Shown: positions 28,490 through 37,827, counted from the first letter of the stretch. The stretch is 64,000 nt of DNA from Thalassospira xiamenensis M-5 = DSM 17429 (GCF_000300235.2 NZ_CP004388.1:1903501-1967500), one strand, 5' to 3'. The notes: generated from the letters alone by a model not told the origin. A program made the numbers and translations.

Positions 28490-29142
28490 AACTGCTGTTC
28501 CTGTATGGAATTGGAGTGTGAAGAATCAAAAAAACATGAACCTTTGATTTATTTAGATTCTCAAAATTGATGCTTTTGGGTTTAATGGCCTAAAAAAATA
28601 CCACTAAAGGTGTTTTTTCTTGATTTTGGTTCATTTTTGTACCACTGTTTCTTTGTCTTTGATGGTGTGTGCAGAGTGAACTTCAGTGCCAAACTGAAAT
28701 GATCGCCTGTATCCGTGCATAAGCGATGTTTTGCCCGGGCGATATTTGGCATTCGCGATCTATCTGCGCTTGACTGTTAACTTTCCGACCGGGGTGTTGG
28801 TTAATCTCAAGCAAAGTTTGAGACGTGATTATACGCAGCTTGGCGAAGTGCTCAGGATGATCGTCGCACAGTGTTTATTTCCTGTAAGCATTCTGAAACC
28901 TTAGAAAACCTTCGTGATGACTTGAGGCAATGTCGCATATTTCATCTCAGGTTGCGTGCGGGCAGGTCATGTTCATTCAAAGCCATTGATTGCATGGGAC
29001 AATTTTGCTCAGAGCGAAACAGTTTCCTCTGATTGCGGCGTGAAATGAATTCATTCTTTTGTATCAAGGCTCCCTCTAGATGTGTGGTTCTTTTTTGGGG
29101 GAGTAATACTAAAGGATAGTTATTGGGGTGTGGGGTAGTAAT
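28490..29142. other. AT-rich intergenic region between XRE gene and chemoreceptor
   Basis: About 650 bp without a credible gene. The left 150 bp are clearly AT-rich and hold two operator-like repeats: a 12-nt TGATGCTTTTGG match at 28568-28579 and the 17-nt repeat at 28624-28640. The rest is unremarkable and should hold the divergent promoters of the XRE regulator and the chemoreceptor. I see no convincing sigma-28 flagellar promoter before the chemoreceptor. Confidence 0.6.
28624..28643. promoter_or_regulatory. Operator-like repeat with partial palindrome upstream of the XRE gene
   Basis: The second copy of TTTTGGTTCATTTTTGT (28624-28640) continues into ACC, so that GGTTCATTTTTGTACC (28628-28643) is an inverted repeat GGTnCA-N4-TGnACC. 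It lies 135-154 bp upstream of the regulator start and is a good candidate for autoregulation. Confidence 0.45.
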
Positions 29143-30807
29143 ATGGGGCTTCTAAAGCGAATTAAAATTGCCATCAAAGTTGCTGGCGGTTTTGGCGTGA
29201 TGTTGGTTTTGATGATCACGGTGTCGGCGATCTGCGTTATTGCATTGATGGATGCAGACAGTAATTTCAACGAGTATCGGCAGATTGCACTGCAATCAAA
29301 CCAAGCTTCACGTGTTCAGGCCAATATGCTTGAAGCTCGCGTCTCGGTTTTGAATTTTCAGATGAGGCAGTCTCCTGAAGCACTTGAAAACGCAAATCAA
29401 AGATTGGAAACAACCAAAAAGCTTAACGCCGAATTTTTGTCTCTTGTTAAAGACCCTGACTATCTCGAAAGTGCGAAAGCTGTGGATCAGGATATTGCGG
29501 CGTATGCTGCGGCGGTTCGTGCGTTAAGCGCAACCAAGGATACTGCGGAACAACAACGTATCGCTGAATCAACCCTGAACGTTCTGGGGCCAAAGGTCGC
29601 AAGCGACATCGAAGAACTCAAACTGTCCTTCAAAGCCAAACAGGATGAGATTGGTCCTAGAGCAAAAGCAGAAAACGCTTTTGCCATTTCGCTTGCCGCA
29701 ATTATTTCTGCAATTGCTGTTGTGGTCGGTTTGGCAGCAGCGTGGCTGATCGGTGTTGGTATTTCGCGTCCGATTATTACCATTACAAACGCGATGCGGG
29801 TTCTTGCCGGAGGCGACAAAACCGTCGATATCCCCGGACAGGATCACAAGGATGAAATTGGTGATATGGCCAAGGCGGTGCTCGTGTTTAAAGAAAACAT
29901 GATCAAGGCAGAGGAACTGGCCGCCCAGGAAGTCGAAGCCCAGAAACAGCGTGAATCCCGCGCCAGGTTGATCGAAAAACTGACCGGTGATTTTGAAGGT
30001 GATGTATCGGTCGTTCTGAAAACGGTCTCGGATGCAGCGACCGAAATGCAGCATACTGCAACGTCAATGACGGCAACCGCGGAAGAAACCAGTCGTCAGT
30101 CAACGGTTGTTGCTGCGGCGGCCGAGCAGGCATCAAATAATGTTCAAACCGTTGCCAGCGCATCCGAAGAACTAAGTGCATCGATCTCTGAAATCAGCCA
30201 TCAGGTTACCCAGTCATCCCGTGTGGCGGATAAGGCTGTTGTGGAAGCGCAAAGTACGAATGCACAGGTTCGTGGACTTGCAGAAGCGGCTCAGAAAATT
30301 GGTGATGTTGTCGGTTTGATCAGTGATATTGCGGCACAGACCAATCTTTTGGCTCTGAATGCCACAATCGAGGCTGCCCGCGCAGGTGAAGCAGGCAAAG
30401 GTTTTGCCGTTGTCGCGGCCGAGGTGAAAAACCTTGCTAATGCGACCTCCAAGGCCACCGAGGAAATTACAAATCAGATAACCGCAATCCAAAGCGAAAC
30501 AGAGGGCGCTGTTGTTGCCATTGATTCCATCGGAACAACCATCACCGAAATTAGTGAAATTGCATCGGCAATAGCCAGTGCGGTTGAACAGCAAGGTGCC
30601 GCAACCGATGAAATCAATCGTAACGTCCAGGAGGCTTCTGCGGGTACCGGCGAAGTAACGGCCAATATTCACGGTGTCAACCAAGCCGCGGCATCAACCG
30701 GGGCTGCGGCCGAACAAGTTCTTTCTGCCTCCAATAATATGTCTCAGCAGGCAGATATCCTGCTTCAGAAAGTCGAAGCTTTCTTGTCGGCGGTAAAGGC
30801 TGCTTAG
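29143..30807 (+). CDS. Methyl-accepting chemotaxis protein
   Basis: A membrane chemoreceptor of 554 residues. TM1 is about residues 12-38, followed by a small periplasmic/helical sensor region (about 40-175, no PAS or Cache motif seen, size fits a four-helix bundle), TM2 (about 180-205), a HAMP domain (about 205-260) and a long coiled signalling domain with the conserved tip AAQTNLLALNATIEAARAG (about 400-420). There is no C-terminal NWETF-like CheR tether. The ATG at 29143 is preferred; a GTG at 29128 is also in frame. A terminator follows. Ligand unknown. Confidence 0.92.
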   Translation: MGLLKRIKIAIKVAGGFGVMLVLMITVSAICVIALMDADSNFNEYRQIALQSNQASRVQANMLEARVSVLNFQMRQSPEALENANQRLETTKKLNAEFLSLVKDPDYLESAKAVDQDIAAYAAAVRALSATKDTAEQQRIAESTLNVLGPKVASDIEELKLSFKAKQDEIGPRAKAENAFAISLAAIISAIAVVVGLAAAWLIGVGISRPIITITNAMRVLAGGDKTVDIPGQDHKDEIGDMAKAVLVFKENMIKAEELAAQEVEAQKQRESRARLIEKLTGDFEGDVSVVLKTVSDAATEMQHTATSMTATAEETSRQSTVVAAAAEQASNNVQTVASASEELSASISEISHQVTQSSRVADKAVVEAQSTNAQVRGLAEAAQKIGDVVGLISDIAAQTNLLALNATIEAARAGEAGKGFAVVAAEVKNLANATSKATEEITNQITAIQSETEGAVVAIDSIGTTITEISEIASAIASAVEQQGAATDEINRNVQEASAGTGEVTANIHGVNQAAASTGAAAEQVLSASNNMSQQADILLQKVEAFLSAVKAA

Positions 30808-30890
30808 GCTGTCTGCTACGTTTCGCCAAGGCTCGGGCGCTGATATGGTATTATGAATGCCACCGATCTTGTTTCGGCGTTATCTTTCAA

Positions 30891-30930
30891 TGGTTAAGCC
30901 TGATTTAGCATGCGGGCTTAACCATTTTTC
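30891..30930 (+). terminator. Terminator after the chemoreceptor gene
   Basis: Stem TGGTTAAGCC (30891-30900)/GGCTTAACCA (30915-30924) followed by TTTTT. Confidence 0.88.
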
Positions 30931-31009
30931 TATGTGCAATTTGCTTGGTGCCCGATGAAGTGATCCTGATGTTCCATTTTTTTTGCAAGCTCAGAGGCGA
31001 AATATTTTC

Positions 31010-31768
31010 CTAAGTGCCCGCAGTCCGGTAATCGCGCGGTGATGCGCCAAGGATGCGTTTGAACATATTGCTGAACGCGGCGGGATTGTCATAGCCAAGG
31101 TCCATCGCAATCGTTGTAACGGCTTCACCTGCGGCCAGTCTTGGCAGGGCGGCAAGGATGCAGGCCTGTTGACGCCATTCGACAAAGCTTGATCCGGTTT
31201 CCTTGCGAAACTGCCGGGTAAAGCTTCGGCGGCTCATGCCCAGATGATGGCACCAGTCATCGATGGTTTCATGCGGTGTCGGAGATGCCAGAAAGGCACG
31301 GCATTTTTCCCGTAATGCGACCTGTTCCGGTAGCGGAAGCGACAGTGGCAGGACCGGCAACCGTTTGATTTCATGTTCAATCAGCGCCATCAATACACCG
31401 TCACGACCCGCCATGTCATATTCCGCCGGGACGGCAACCGCTTCGATCAGTAAATGACGCATCAGCGATGAAATGCCGACCACCTTGCACTGGTTGTCCG
31501 CCGCACCAAGCCGGTCCGGGCGCAGATAAAGCGACCGCATTTTGACATCGCCAAACAGGCGGACCTCGTGGATCACCCCGGCGGGGATCAGCATGCCGCG
31601 CTGGGGCGGCATCATCCATGCGCCTTGTGGGGTTGATGCCATCAAAACCCCGGTCATGCCATATAGCAACTGATCGCGATCATGGCGATGGGCGGCAATC
31701 ACATGACCATCGGGATAATCCGTACCCAATGCGATAACCGGTCTTGGAACTTCGCGAAATGATGACAT
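31010..31768 (-). CDS. AraC-family transcriptional regulator with cupin sensor domain
   Basis: A 252-residue regulator. The N-terminal cupin-like domain (about residues 15-100) has HRHDRDQLLYGMTGVL and IPAGVIHEV. The C-terminal double helix-turn-helix (about 155-250) shows GMSRRSFTRQFRKETGSSF and IAMDLGYDNPAAFSNMFKRILG, with the usual final PRDYR. It is divergent from the fsr-like exporter with 135 bp between, so it probably controls that gene and itself. Effector unknown. Confidence 0.9.
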   Translation of the reverse strand: MSSFREVPRPVIALGTDYPDGHVIAAHRHDRDQLLYGMTGVLMASTPQGAWMMPPQRGMLIPAGVIHEVRLFGDVKMRSLYLRPDRLGAADNQCKVVGISSLMRHLLIEAVAVPAEYDMAGRDGVLMALIEHEIKRLPVLPLSLPLPEQVALREKCRAFLASPTPHETIDDWCHHLGMSRRSFTRQFRKETGSSFVEWRQQACILAALPRLAAGEAVTTIAMDLGYDNPAAFSNMFKRILGASPRDYRTAGT

Positions 31769-31903
31769 TGATGCCTGTCTGTGATGATTGGCCCAGTCTG
31801 GTAATAAATTGACCCTAACGCGGTGGTGGGCCGTTTTGCAATTTTTATAATGACGATCAACGCACCAAGGCGTGCGTTTAATGTCATTTCAACGAGGTCC
31901 CCG

Positions 31904-33109
31904 ATGAACGAAGCCGTTCTCAACCGACCGCAAGTCTCCCGAACCGTTTTGCCGGTTCTGGGTGCGGCCAGTTTCTGCCATTTGCTGAACGATATGATCC
32001 AGTCGCTATTTGTCGCGGCTTATCCGGTGTTCAAGGGCGGCTTTGACCTATCCTTTGCGCAGCTCGGTCTATTGACCCTGACCTATCAGGTGACGGCATC
32101 ACTGTTGCAGCCCTTTATCGGCCATTTCACCGACCGTCGGCCGCAACCTTATTCCCTGCCGTTTGGTATGGGGATGTCGATGGCGGGGCTTCTGGTGCTG
32201 TCCTCGGCAACCAGTTTTGCGATGCTGCTTGTGGGCAGTGCGATGCTCGGCGTGGGATCATCGATCTTTCACCCGGAATCCTCGCGTCTGGCGCGTCTGG
32301 CATCGGGCGGGGCGCATGGATTTGCGCAGTCGCTGTTTCAGGTGGGCGGCAATGTCGGTTCAGCCATCGGGCCGTTGCTGGTGGTCGCAGTGGTTTTGCC
32401 GCACGGACAGGGCGGTCTGGCATGGTTTGCCTTTGCCGCATTGGCTGGGGTCGTCATCCTGACCCTTCTTGGGCGCTGGTATAAACGCAACGGCCATGCC
32501 GTGCGCCGCCCGCGTGTTGTTCATCTGGCGGCAAATCTTCCGGCCCGACGCCAGGTGATTGGCGGCCTTCTGGTTCTGTTCTGTCTGATGCTGTCGAAAT
32601 GGTTCTATCTCGCCAGCTTCACCAGCTATTACGTGTTTTACCTCATGGAAAAATTCCCGCTCTCCGAAGGCGATGCCCAGATTTATCTGTTCATTTTCCT
32701 GGCCTCGGTTGCGGCGGGAACCCTGATCGGCGGATCGGTCGGCGACCGGATTGGCCGCAAAAAGGTGATCTGGGGATCGATCCTTGGGGCGCTACCCTTT
32801 GCAATGATCCTGCCCTATGTCGGGTTGGGGGCAACCGTGATGCTCTCGATTGCCATCGGTCTGATCCTGTCATCGGCATTTTCGGCGATTGTTGTCTATG
32901 CGCAGGAACTTGTGCCGGGACGTATTGGCATGATTTCCGGTCTGTTCTTTGGCCTGGCCTTTGGGCTTGGCGGGATTGGTGCGGCCATTCTTGGCGTGAT
33001 GGCTGATCATTTCGGGCTGGGGCTGGTCTATCAGGTTTGCGCATGGTTACCGGCCATTGGTTTCCTTGCGATTTTCCTGCCTGATATCGAACATGTCGAC
33101 AAAGCCTGA
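31904..33109 (+). CDS. fsr: MFS exporter of the fosmidomycin-resistance (Fsr) type
   Basis: A 12-helix major facilitator of 401 residues. It closely follows the E. coli Fsr pattern: SHLLNDMIQSL is matched by CHLLNDMIQSLFVAAYPV, STFHPESSR by GSSIFHPESSRLARLASGG, then FQVGGNVGSAIGPLL. Fsr exports the antibiotic fosmidomycin; the natural substrate is not known. I chose the ATG at 31904, preceded by GAGG; the frame is open back to 31823. Divergent from an AraC-type regulator. Confidence 0.88.
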   Translation: MNEAVLNRPQVSRTVLPVLGAASFCHLLNDMIQSLFVAAYPVFKGGFDLSFAQLGLLTLTYQVTASLLQPFIGHFTDRRPQPYSLPFGMGMSMAGLLVLSSATSFAMLLVGSAMLGVGSSIFHPESSRLARLASGGAHGFAQSLFQVGGNVGSAIGPLLVVAVVLPHGQGGLAWFAFAALAGVVILTLLGRWYKRNGHAVRRPRVVHLAANLPARRQVIGGLLVLFCLMLSKWFYLASFTSYYVFYLMEKFPLSEGDAQIYLFIFLASVAAGTLIGGSVGDRIGRKKVIWGSILGALPFAMILPYVGLGATVMLSIAIGLILSSAFSAIVVYAQELVPGRIGMISGLFFGLAFGLGGIGAAILGVMADHFGLGLVYQVCAWLPAIGFLAIFLPDIEHVDKA

Positions 33110-33128
33110 ATGCGGGAAACCGAAACGC

Positions 33129-33154
33129 AAAAGACCGCCCATCGGGGCGGCCTT
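33129..33154. terminator. Hairpin between fsr and the metal-binding protein gene
   Basis: Stem AAGaCCGCCC/GGGGCGGcCTT in the 66 bp between two convergent genes. A bidirectional terminator is likely, although the T-run is short. Confidence 0.6.
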
Positions 33155-33175
33155 CCGCGTGGATATCTTGATCGA

Positions 33176-33376
33176 TCAGGCCAGTTCGCGGGCCGGATAA
33201 CCGGCATCGTCAATGGCGGCGATCAGGGCTGCGACATCGGGATTGCCGGTCACGGTTACTTCGCCCTTTGCAAGGTCGATATCGGCTTTTTCAACCCCCG
33301 AAACGCCCTCGACAGCTTTGGTAACAGTGGCAGCGCAATGGCCGCAGCTCATTTCATCGACTTTCAGTTTCAGCAT
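33176..33376 (-). CDS. Heavy-metal-associated (HMA) domain protein, copper-chaperone-like
   Basis: A single 66-residue ferredoxin-like HMA domain: MLKLKVDEMSCGHCAATVTKAV with the metal-binding motif MSCGHC, followed by GVEKADIDLAKGEVTVTG. It resembles CopZ-type chaperones that pass Cu(I) to P-type ATPases. No copper ATPase is in the window. Stands alone. Confidence 0.92.
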   Translation of the reverse strand: MLKLKVDEMSCGHCAATVTKAVEGVSGVEKADIDLAKGEVTVTGNPDVAALIAAIDDAGYPARELA

Positions 33377-33446
33377 TCCGGTTGCTCCGTCAGGTTGGAT
33401 TCGATAATCCGACTATGGGGCTTCCAGTTGCTGGAAGGTCAAGCGA

Positions 33447-34127
33447 TTATTTACCAAGCAGTTTGATAACCTCATCTGCGGCCGCATCGCTGGATGCAGG
33501 GTTCTGGCCAGTTACCAGTTTGCCATCGACAACCGCATGGGACGCCCACATGTCAGCGCGTTCATAAAGGCCGCCCTGTTTGGTGAATTCGTCCTCAATC
33601 AGAAGCGGGACGACCTTTTCAAGGCCGACGGCCTTTTCTTCGTCATTGGTGAAGCCGGTGACTTTTTTGCCCGCCACCAGCGGCTTGCCGTCTTTGGTTT
33701 TGGCATTCACGAATGCTGCCGGGCCGTGGCAGACAGCGGCCACCGGTTTGTCCTGTGCGACGAATGCCTCGATCAATGCGATGGATTTGGCATCAATTGC
33801 CAGATCCCAAAGCGGCCCGTGACCGCCGGGATAAAACAGTGCGTCATAATCATCGGCTTTCAGGCCATCAAGTTTCACGGTGTTGGCGAATGCTTTCTGG
33901 GCGTCGGCATCACCTTCAAACCGTTTGGTCGCCTCGGTCAGGGCATCGGGAACCTGGCTGTTGGGATCAAGCGGCGGCTGACCACCCTTGGGGGATGCCA
34001 GCGTGATATCGGCACCGGCATCGCGGAACCGGAAATAGGGGGCGGCAAGTTCTTCCAGCCAGATACCGGTTTTATGGCCGGTATCGCCCATTTTGTCGTG
34101 GGACGTCACAATCATCAGAATACGCAT
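33447..34127 (-). CDS. Type 1 glutamine amidotransferase-like protein of the DJ-1/PfpI superfamily
   Basis: A 226-residue protein with the nucleophile elbow AVCHGPAAFV (Cys about residue 132) and the preceding FYPGGHGPLWDL segment, like the Hsp31/HchA and YDR533C group, which have glyoxalase III (methylglyoxal detoxifying) or chaperone activity. A Glu near the cysteine is expected but I did not align it. No signal peptide. Divergent from a LysR regulator with 110 bp between. Confidence 0.87.
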   Translation of the reverse strand: MRILMIVTSHDKMGDTGHKTGIWLEELAAPYFRFRDAGADITLASPKGGQPPLDPNSQVPDALTEATKRFEGDADAQKAFANTVKLDGLKADDYDALFYPGGHGPLWDLAIDAKSIALIEAFVAQDKPVAAVCHGPAAFVNAKTKDGKPLVAGKKVTGFTNDEEKAVGLEKVVPLLIEDEFTKQGGLYERADMWASHAVVDGKLVTGQNPASSDAAADEVIKLLGK

Positions 34128-34203
34128 CGTTTTGGTCCTTGATATGTGAATAGGATTTGCACCAAGGATAGAATGCTGATCTAATTTGCGGAAGATCGAA
34201 GAA

Positions 34204-34220
34204 TTGGACAGATTGTCAAA
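34204..34220. promoter_or_regulatory. Inverted repeat between the DJ-1 gene and LysR gene
   Basis: TTGGACA-GAT-TGTCAAA, a 7-bp inverted repeat with one mismatch and a T...A border as in LysR-type operators. It lies 18 bp before the LysR-family start and 77 bp before the divergent gene. Confidence 0.4.
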
Positions 34221-34237
34221 TTAAATGAGCATATAAA

Positions 34238-35149
34238 ATGTCGGCACTGGATGAAGTTCGGGCAATGATGATTTTCGCCCGTGTGGTCGAGGATGGCGGG
34301 TTTTCTGCCGCAGCGCGCAAGATGGGGCTGAGCCGTGCTGCGGTGTCTCATCAGATCAGGCAGCTTGAAGCCAAACTTGGCGTGCCGCTGCTTCGGCGCA
34401 GCACCCGCAATTTCAGCCTGACCGATGCCGGAACGCGTTATTACGACAGTTGCCGGACGATTGCGCTGGAGGCTGAGGCCGCCCGCAAGCGGGTCGAAGT
34501 CATGCGTGACGAGCCGGTCGGCAAGATATCGATTACTTCATCGGTGCATCTGGGCACACTTCGGATCGTGCCGATCCTTGACCGGTTTCGCCAGACCTAT
34601 CCGGGGGTGGCGATTGATGTTCATCTGTCTGACGAGGTTGTCGATCTGATCGGGCGGGGGATTGATATTGGCATCCGGTCCGGGCCGCTTAAAAGCTCGG
34701 AGCTTAAAAGCTTCAAGCTCTATCAGACCCACCGGATCATTGCGGCGTCGTCGGGGTATGTTGCACGGGTGGGCTTGCCCGAAACCCCCGAACAGCTCGC
34801 CGATCATGACTGGGTGATGTATAGCCGGGTTCCCGAAACCCTGCGCCTGATCTGCGATGATCAGGAAAAATCCATTCGGGTATCGGGTAGTGTCCGGGTT
34901 GATAATGCAACCGCCCGTCTGCAATTCCTGCGTGGCGGGCACGGGCTTGCGGTTGTGCCGTTTTGCGATATTGCCGATGAAATTGAGCGCGGCGATGTCG
35001 TGCATGTTCTGCCGAACTGCAAATTGCCCGATCTTGAAGTTTTTGCCGTCTTTCCGGCCGGTGTGACGCGCAGTGCCAAAATCCAGTCGCTGCTTGATTT
35101 CATGCGCCGCGAACTGCGCGATATCGATATGGGTCGCAATGGCGGATAA
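34238..35149 (+). CDS. LysR-family transcriptional regulator
   Basis: A 303-residue regulator with the usual N-terminal winged helix (about residues 5-65; FSAAARKMGLSRAAVSHQIRQLEAKL) and a type 2 periplasmic-binding-like effector domain (about 92-300; KISITSSVHLGTLRIVP). It belongs to the large group that controls a divergently placed gene, here the DJ-1/PfpI protein. Effector unknown. Confidence 0.9.
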   Translation: MSALDEVRAMMIFARVVEDGGFSAAARKMGLSRAAVSHQIRQLEAKLGVPLLRRSTRNFSLTDAGTRYYDSCRTIALEAEAARKRVEVMRDEPVGKISITSSVHLGTLRIVPILDRFRQTYPGVAIDVHLSDEVVDLIGRGIDIGIRSGPLKSSELKSFKLYQTHRIIAASSGYVARVGLPETPEQLADHDWVMYSRVPETLRLICDDQEKSIRVSGSVRVDNATARLQFLRGGHGLAVVPFCDIADEIERGDVVHVLPNCKLPDLEVFAVFPAGVTRSAKIQSLLDFMRRELRDIDMGRNGG

Positions 35150-35227
35150 CCGTTTTTGGCTGCCGTTGTCATATTGATCAATCCCGATTGATCGGCTATT
35201 CCCCAATAACGATTTTCGGGGGAAACC

Positions 35228-35806
35228 ATGGCCAAGCTGTTCTTTTATTATTCGTCGATGAATGCGGGCAAATCGACGACGCTTTTGCAATCGAGCTTCA
35301 ACTATCAGGAACGCGGCATGCAGACGCTTCTGCTGACCGTGGCGTTTGATGATCGTTTCGGTGTCGGCAAGATCGCATCGCGCATTGGCCTTGAAGCCCC
35401 GGCCGTCTTGTTTGACGGCAATACCGATCTTTGCGCCCTGATTGGGGAAAAGCTTGATGAAGGCCGGATTGATTGCGTGCTGGTGGACGAGGCGCAGTTT
35501 CTGACCAAGGATCAGGTCTGGCAGCTTTCCGATGTCGCCGACAAGCTTGGCGTGCCGGTGCTGTGTTATGGCATCCGTACCGATTTTCAGGGGCAGCTTT
35601 TCGAAGGCTCGAAATGGCTTCTGGCCTGGGCGGACAAGCTAAGCGAACTTAAGACAATCTGTCATTGCGGACGCAAGGCCGGGATGGTTCTGCGCGTTGA
35701 TGAAAACGGCAATACGGTGCGCGAGGGGGCCCAGGTCGAAATCGGTGGCAATGATCGCTATGTCTCGGTCTGCCGACAGCATTTCAAGGAAGCGATGGGC
35801 AAATAA
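35228..35806 (+). CDS. tdk: Thymidine kinase (type II)
   Basis: Phosphorylates thymidine in salvage. P-loop SSMNAGKST (residues 9-17), the Walker B-like VLVDEAQFL (about 84-92), substrate loop [16 protein letters not shown], and the zinc ligands CHCGRKAG (about 145) and CRQHF (about 184). 192 residues, normal for the tetrameric bacterial form. Stands alone. Confidence 0.95.
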   Translation: MAKLFFYYSSMNAGKSTTLLQSSFNYQERGMQTLLLTVAFDDRFGVGKIASRIGLEAPAVLFDGNTDLCALIGEKLDEGRIDCVLVDEAQFLTKDQVWQLSDVADKLGVPVLCYGIRTDFQGQLFEGSKWLLAWADKLSELKTICHCGRKAGMVLRVDENGNTVREGAQVEIGGNDRYVSVCRQHFKEAMGK

Positions 35807-35866
35807 GCCGCCCGAATCCCTATTTTTCACAAAAAATGTTTAATCACATCGATTATTCATTTTTAC

Positions 35867-36493
35867 TCAGGAATAAATCAGGGACGTGATTTCCGGTGCG
35901 ATCAGCGTGTAAGCCACCAGCCACATCACCGCACAGGTGACCCCATCAATGATTTTCCACGTGATCGGCCGCGCCACATAGGGGGCCAGCCACGCCGCGC
36001 CCAGCGCGATGGCAAAGAACCAGACGAAGCTTGCGCTCATCGCGCCAAGCGCAAAGGTCAGCCGTTCGTCGGCGGGGAATTGCCCGCCAATCCCGCCCAG
36101 CATGACAACGGTATCAAGATATACATGCGGGTTCAGGAGGGTCACGGCAAGCGCCGTCGACAGAACTGCCTTCCAGCCCGCCTGCCTGACATCGCTTTCT
36201 GACAGGGTTTCGGTTTCAAACAGACGCCTGAGCGCTGCAAACCCGTACCAGATCAGGAAGGCCGCACCGCCCCACGTCGCGATTTTGGTCAGGATCGGGT
36301 AGTTGGCAACCAACGTTCCCAGACCGGCAACACCGGCTGCGATCAGGATGGTATCACATAGCGCGCAGACAAATGCCACCATCACCGGATGGTTGCGACG
36401 CAACCCTTGCCCGAGAACAAAGGCATTCTGCGCGCCAATGGCAATGATCAGTCCGCCGCCAAGGCCAAATCCGGTCGCAAAGGTCAGAAGCAT
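35867..36493 (-). CDS. argO: LysE/ArgO-family amino-acid exporter
   Basis: A 208-residue inner-membrane exporter with about six helices. FATGFGLGGGLIIAIGAQNAFVL and the conserved LLNPHVYLDTVVMLGG (about residue 118) are the ArgO/LysE signature. It should export arginine or other basic amino acids. It is divergent from an ArgP-like LysR regulator (283 bp apart), the classical regulator-exporter pair, which supports the assignment. Confidence 0.9.
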   Translation of the reverse strand: MLLTFATGFGLGGGLIIAIGAQNAFVLGQGLRRNHPVMVAFVCALCDTILIAAGVAGLGTLVANYPILTKIATWGGAAFLIWYGFAALRRLFETETLSESDVRQAGWKAVLSTALAVTLLNPHVYLDTVVMLGGIGGQFPADERLTFALGAMSASFVWFFAIALGAAWLAPYVARPITWKIIDGVTCAVMWLVAYTLIAPEITSLIYS

Positions 36494-36681
36494 TTTTCAT
36501 CCCGCAAAATCGCTGTTGATGGGGCAGGGATAGCAGTTTTAAGAAATAAGAAAATCGAATTATCATGATATAGTATTAGTAAATTTTATGGCAGGAGTGC
36601 GCGAGGCAGCGTATGGCCTGCCCTGGTATCGTTTGGCTCGCAAGCTTGTTTAAGCAGCATGGAAGCATCGTCGTGACGACA

Positions 36682-36732
36682 GGTGATATACCCTGATGGG
36701 GGCGATACATCTTTGGTGGTAGGCGATACATC
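36682..36732. promoter_or_regulatory. Three phased GGYGATAYA repeats upstream of argP
   Basis: GGCGATACATC occurs exactly at 36701-36711 and 36722-36732 (21 bp apart), and a relative, GGTGATATACC, at 36682-36692 (19 bp before). The spacing is about two helical turns, so a protein could bind all on one DNA face. They lie 45-95 bp before the argP start, between argP and argO. Confidence 0.45.
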
Positions 36733-36776
36733 GATGAAGGGGATGCGTGGCTGGTGGATGAGGCGGGGATAATAAA

Positions 36777-37676
36777 ATGATCGATTACAAGCTGTTGCAG
36801 GCCAGTGCCGAGGTGATCCGGCATGGCAGTTTCGAAAAGGCGGCGCGTGATCTTGGTCTGACGCAGTCGGCGATATCGCAGCGGGTCAAGTTGCTGGAAG
36901 ACCGGCTGGGGCAGCCATTGATCATCCGGTCTAAACCGATTGCCGCGACCGATGCCGGAAAGCGGCTTTTGCAGCATTATCAGCGGGTCAGTCTGCTTGA
37001 GCAGGAATTATATGAGGAATTACCAAAGCTGCATTCGGCCAACCGGTTTGGCCAGATCGCGATTGCGGTGAATGCCGACAGTCTGGCGACATGGTTTGTC
37101 AATGTGCCCAAGAAGCTGTTTGATGAGCTTGACCTGCTGGTGCATCTGACGGTTGAGGACGAGGCACTTAATCACGAGGCACTTCAGGCCGGAACGGTGT
37201 TGGGCGCGGTCAGTTTGCGGCCCGATCCGATACAGGGATGCCGGGTGCGGCCATTGGGCTCGATGCGCTATATCATGGTGGTATCGCCGGAATTCCGTGA
37301 CCGGTATTTTGCCGATGGGGTCACGGCGGATGCGTTGCGATCCTGCCCGGCGGTAAATTTTTCGCGCCATGACGAATTGCAAAACCAGTTCTTAAACAGG
37401 TATTTCGGATTGGTGCCGGGGGAATTTCCGGCCCATACGGTGCCAAGTTCACAAGGTTTCGTTACCGTGGCCGAGCAGGGTATCGCCTATGCCGTGGTTG
37501 AGGAGCATCAGGCGGCGGAAGGTTTACAGAGCGGACGGTTGGTGCAGCCATGCCCGCATGTAATCGAACGGCCGCTTTATTGGCATCACTGGAATATGCA
37601 AAGCGGATTGCTGTCGCAGGTGAACGAGATTGTTCTGGGCGAAGCGCGCCATTATTTGCCCAAAATCGGGAACTAA
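36777..37676 (+). CDS. argP: LysR-family regulator ArgP
   Basis: A 299-residue LysR protein of the ArgP/LysG/IciA group, which senses lysine and arginine and switches on the divergent exporter gene. It starts MIDYKLLQASAEVIRHGSFEKAA, as ArgP does, with the helix-turn-helix LGLTQSAISQRVKLLEDRLGQPL and the linker ATDAGKRLLQHYQRV. The effector domain includes IAVNADSLATWF, which is highly characteristic of ArgP. Divergent from argO. Confidence 0.93.
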   Translation: MIDYKLLQASAEVIRHGSFEKAARDLGLTQSAISQRVKLLEDRLGQPLIIRSKPIAATDAGKRLLQHYQRVSLLEQELYEELPKLHSANRFGQIAIAVNADSLATWFVNVPKKLFDELDLLVHLTVEDEALNHEALQAGTVLGAVSLRPDPIQGCRVRPLGSMRYIMVVSPEFRDRYFADGVTADALRSCPAVNFSRHDELQNQFLNRYFGLVPGEFPAHTVPSSQGFVTVAEQGIAYAVVEEHQAAEGLQSGRLVQPCPHVIERPLYWHHWNMQSGLLSQVNEIVLGEARHYLPKIGN

Positions 37677-37827
37677 ACGGTTGGGATCGCGTTTGTTTTC
37701 GGGTTTGGCGATATGGCATGCCCACCCATCGGCTTTGCCAATCGGATTTGACAGGGGATGAATTCTGCCGCTTACTCATATGACTTCCAGATTGTGCGCT
37801 AATGCCTTATGGAAACAGGAAGATTGA

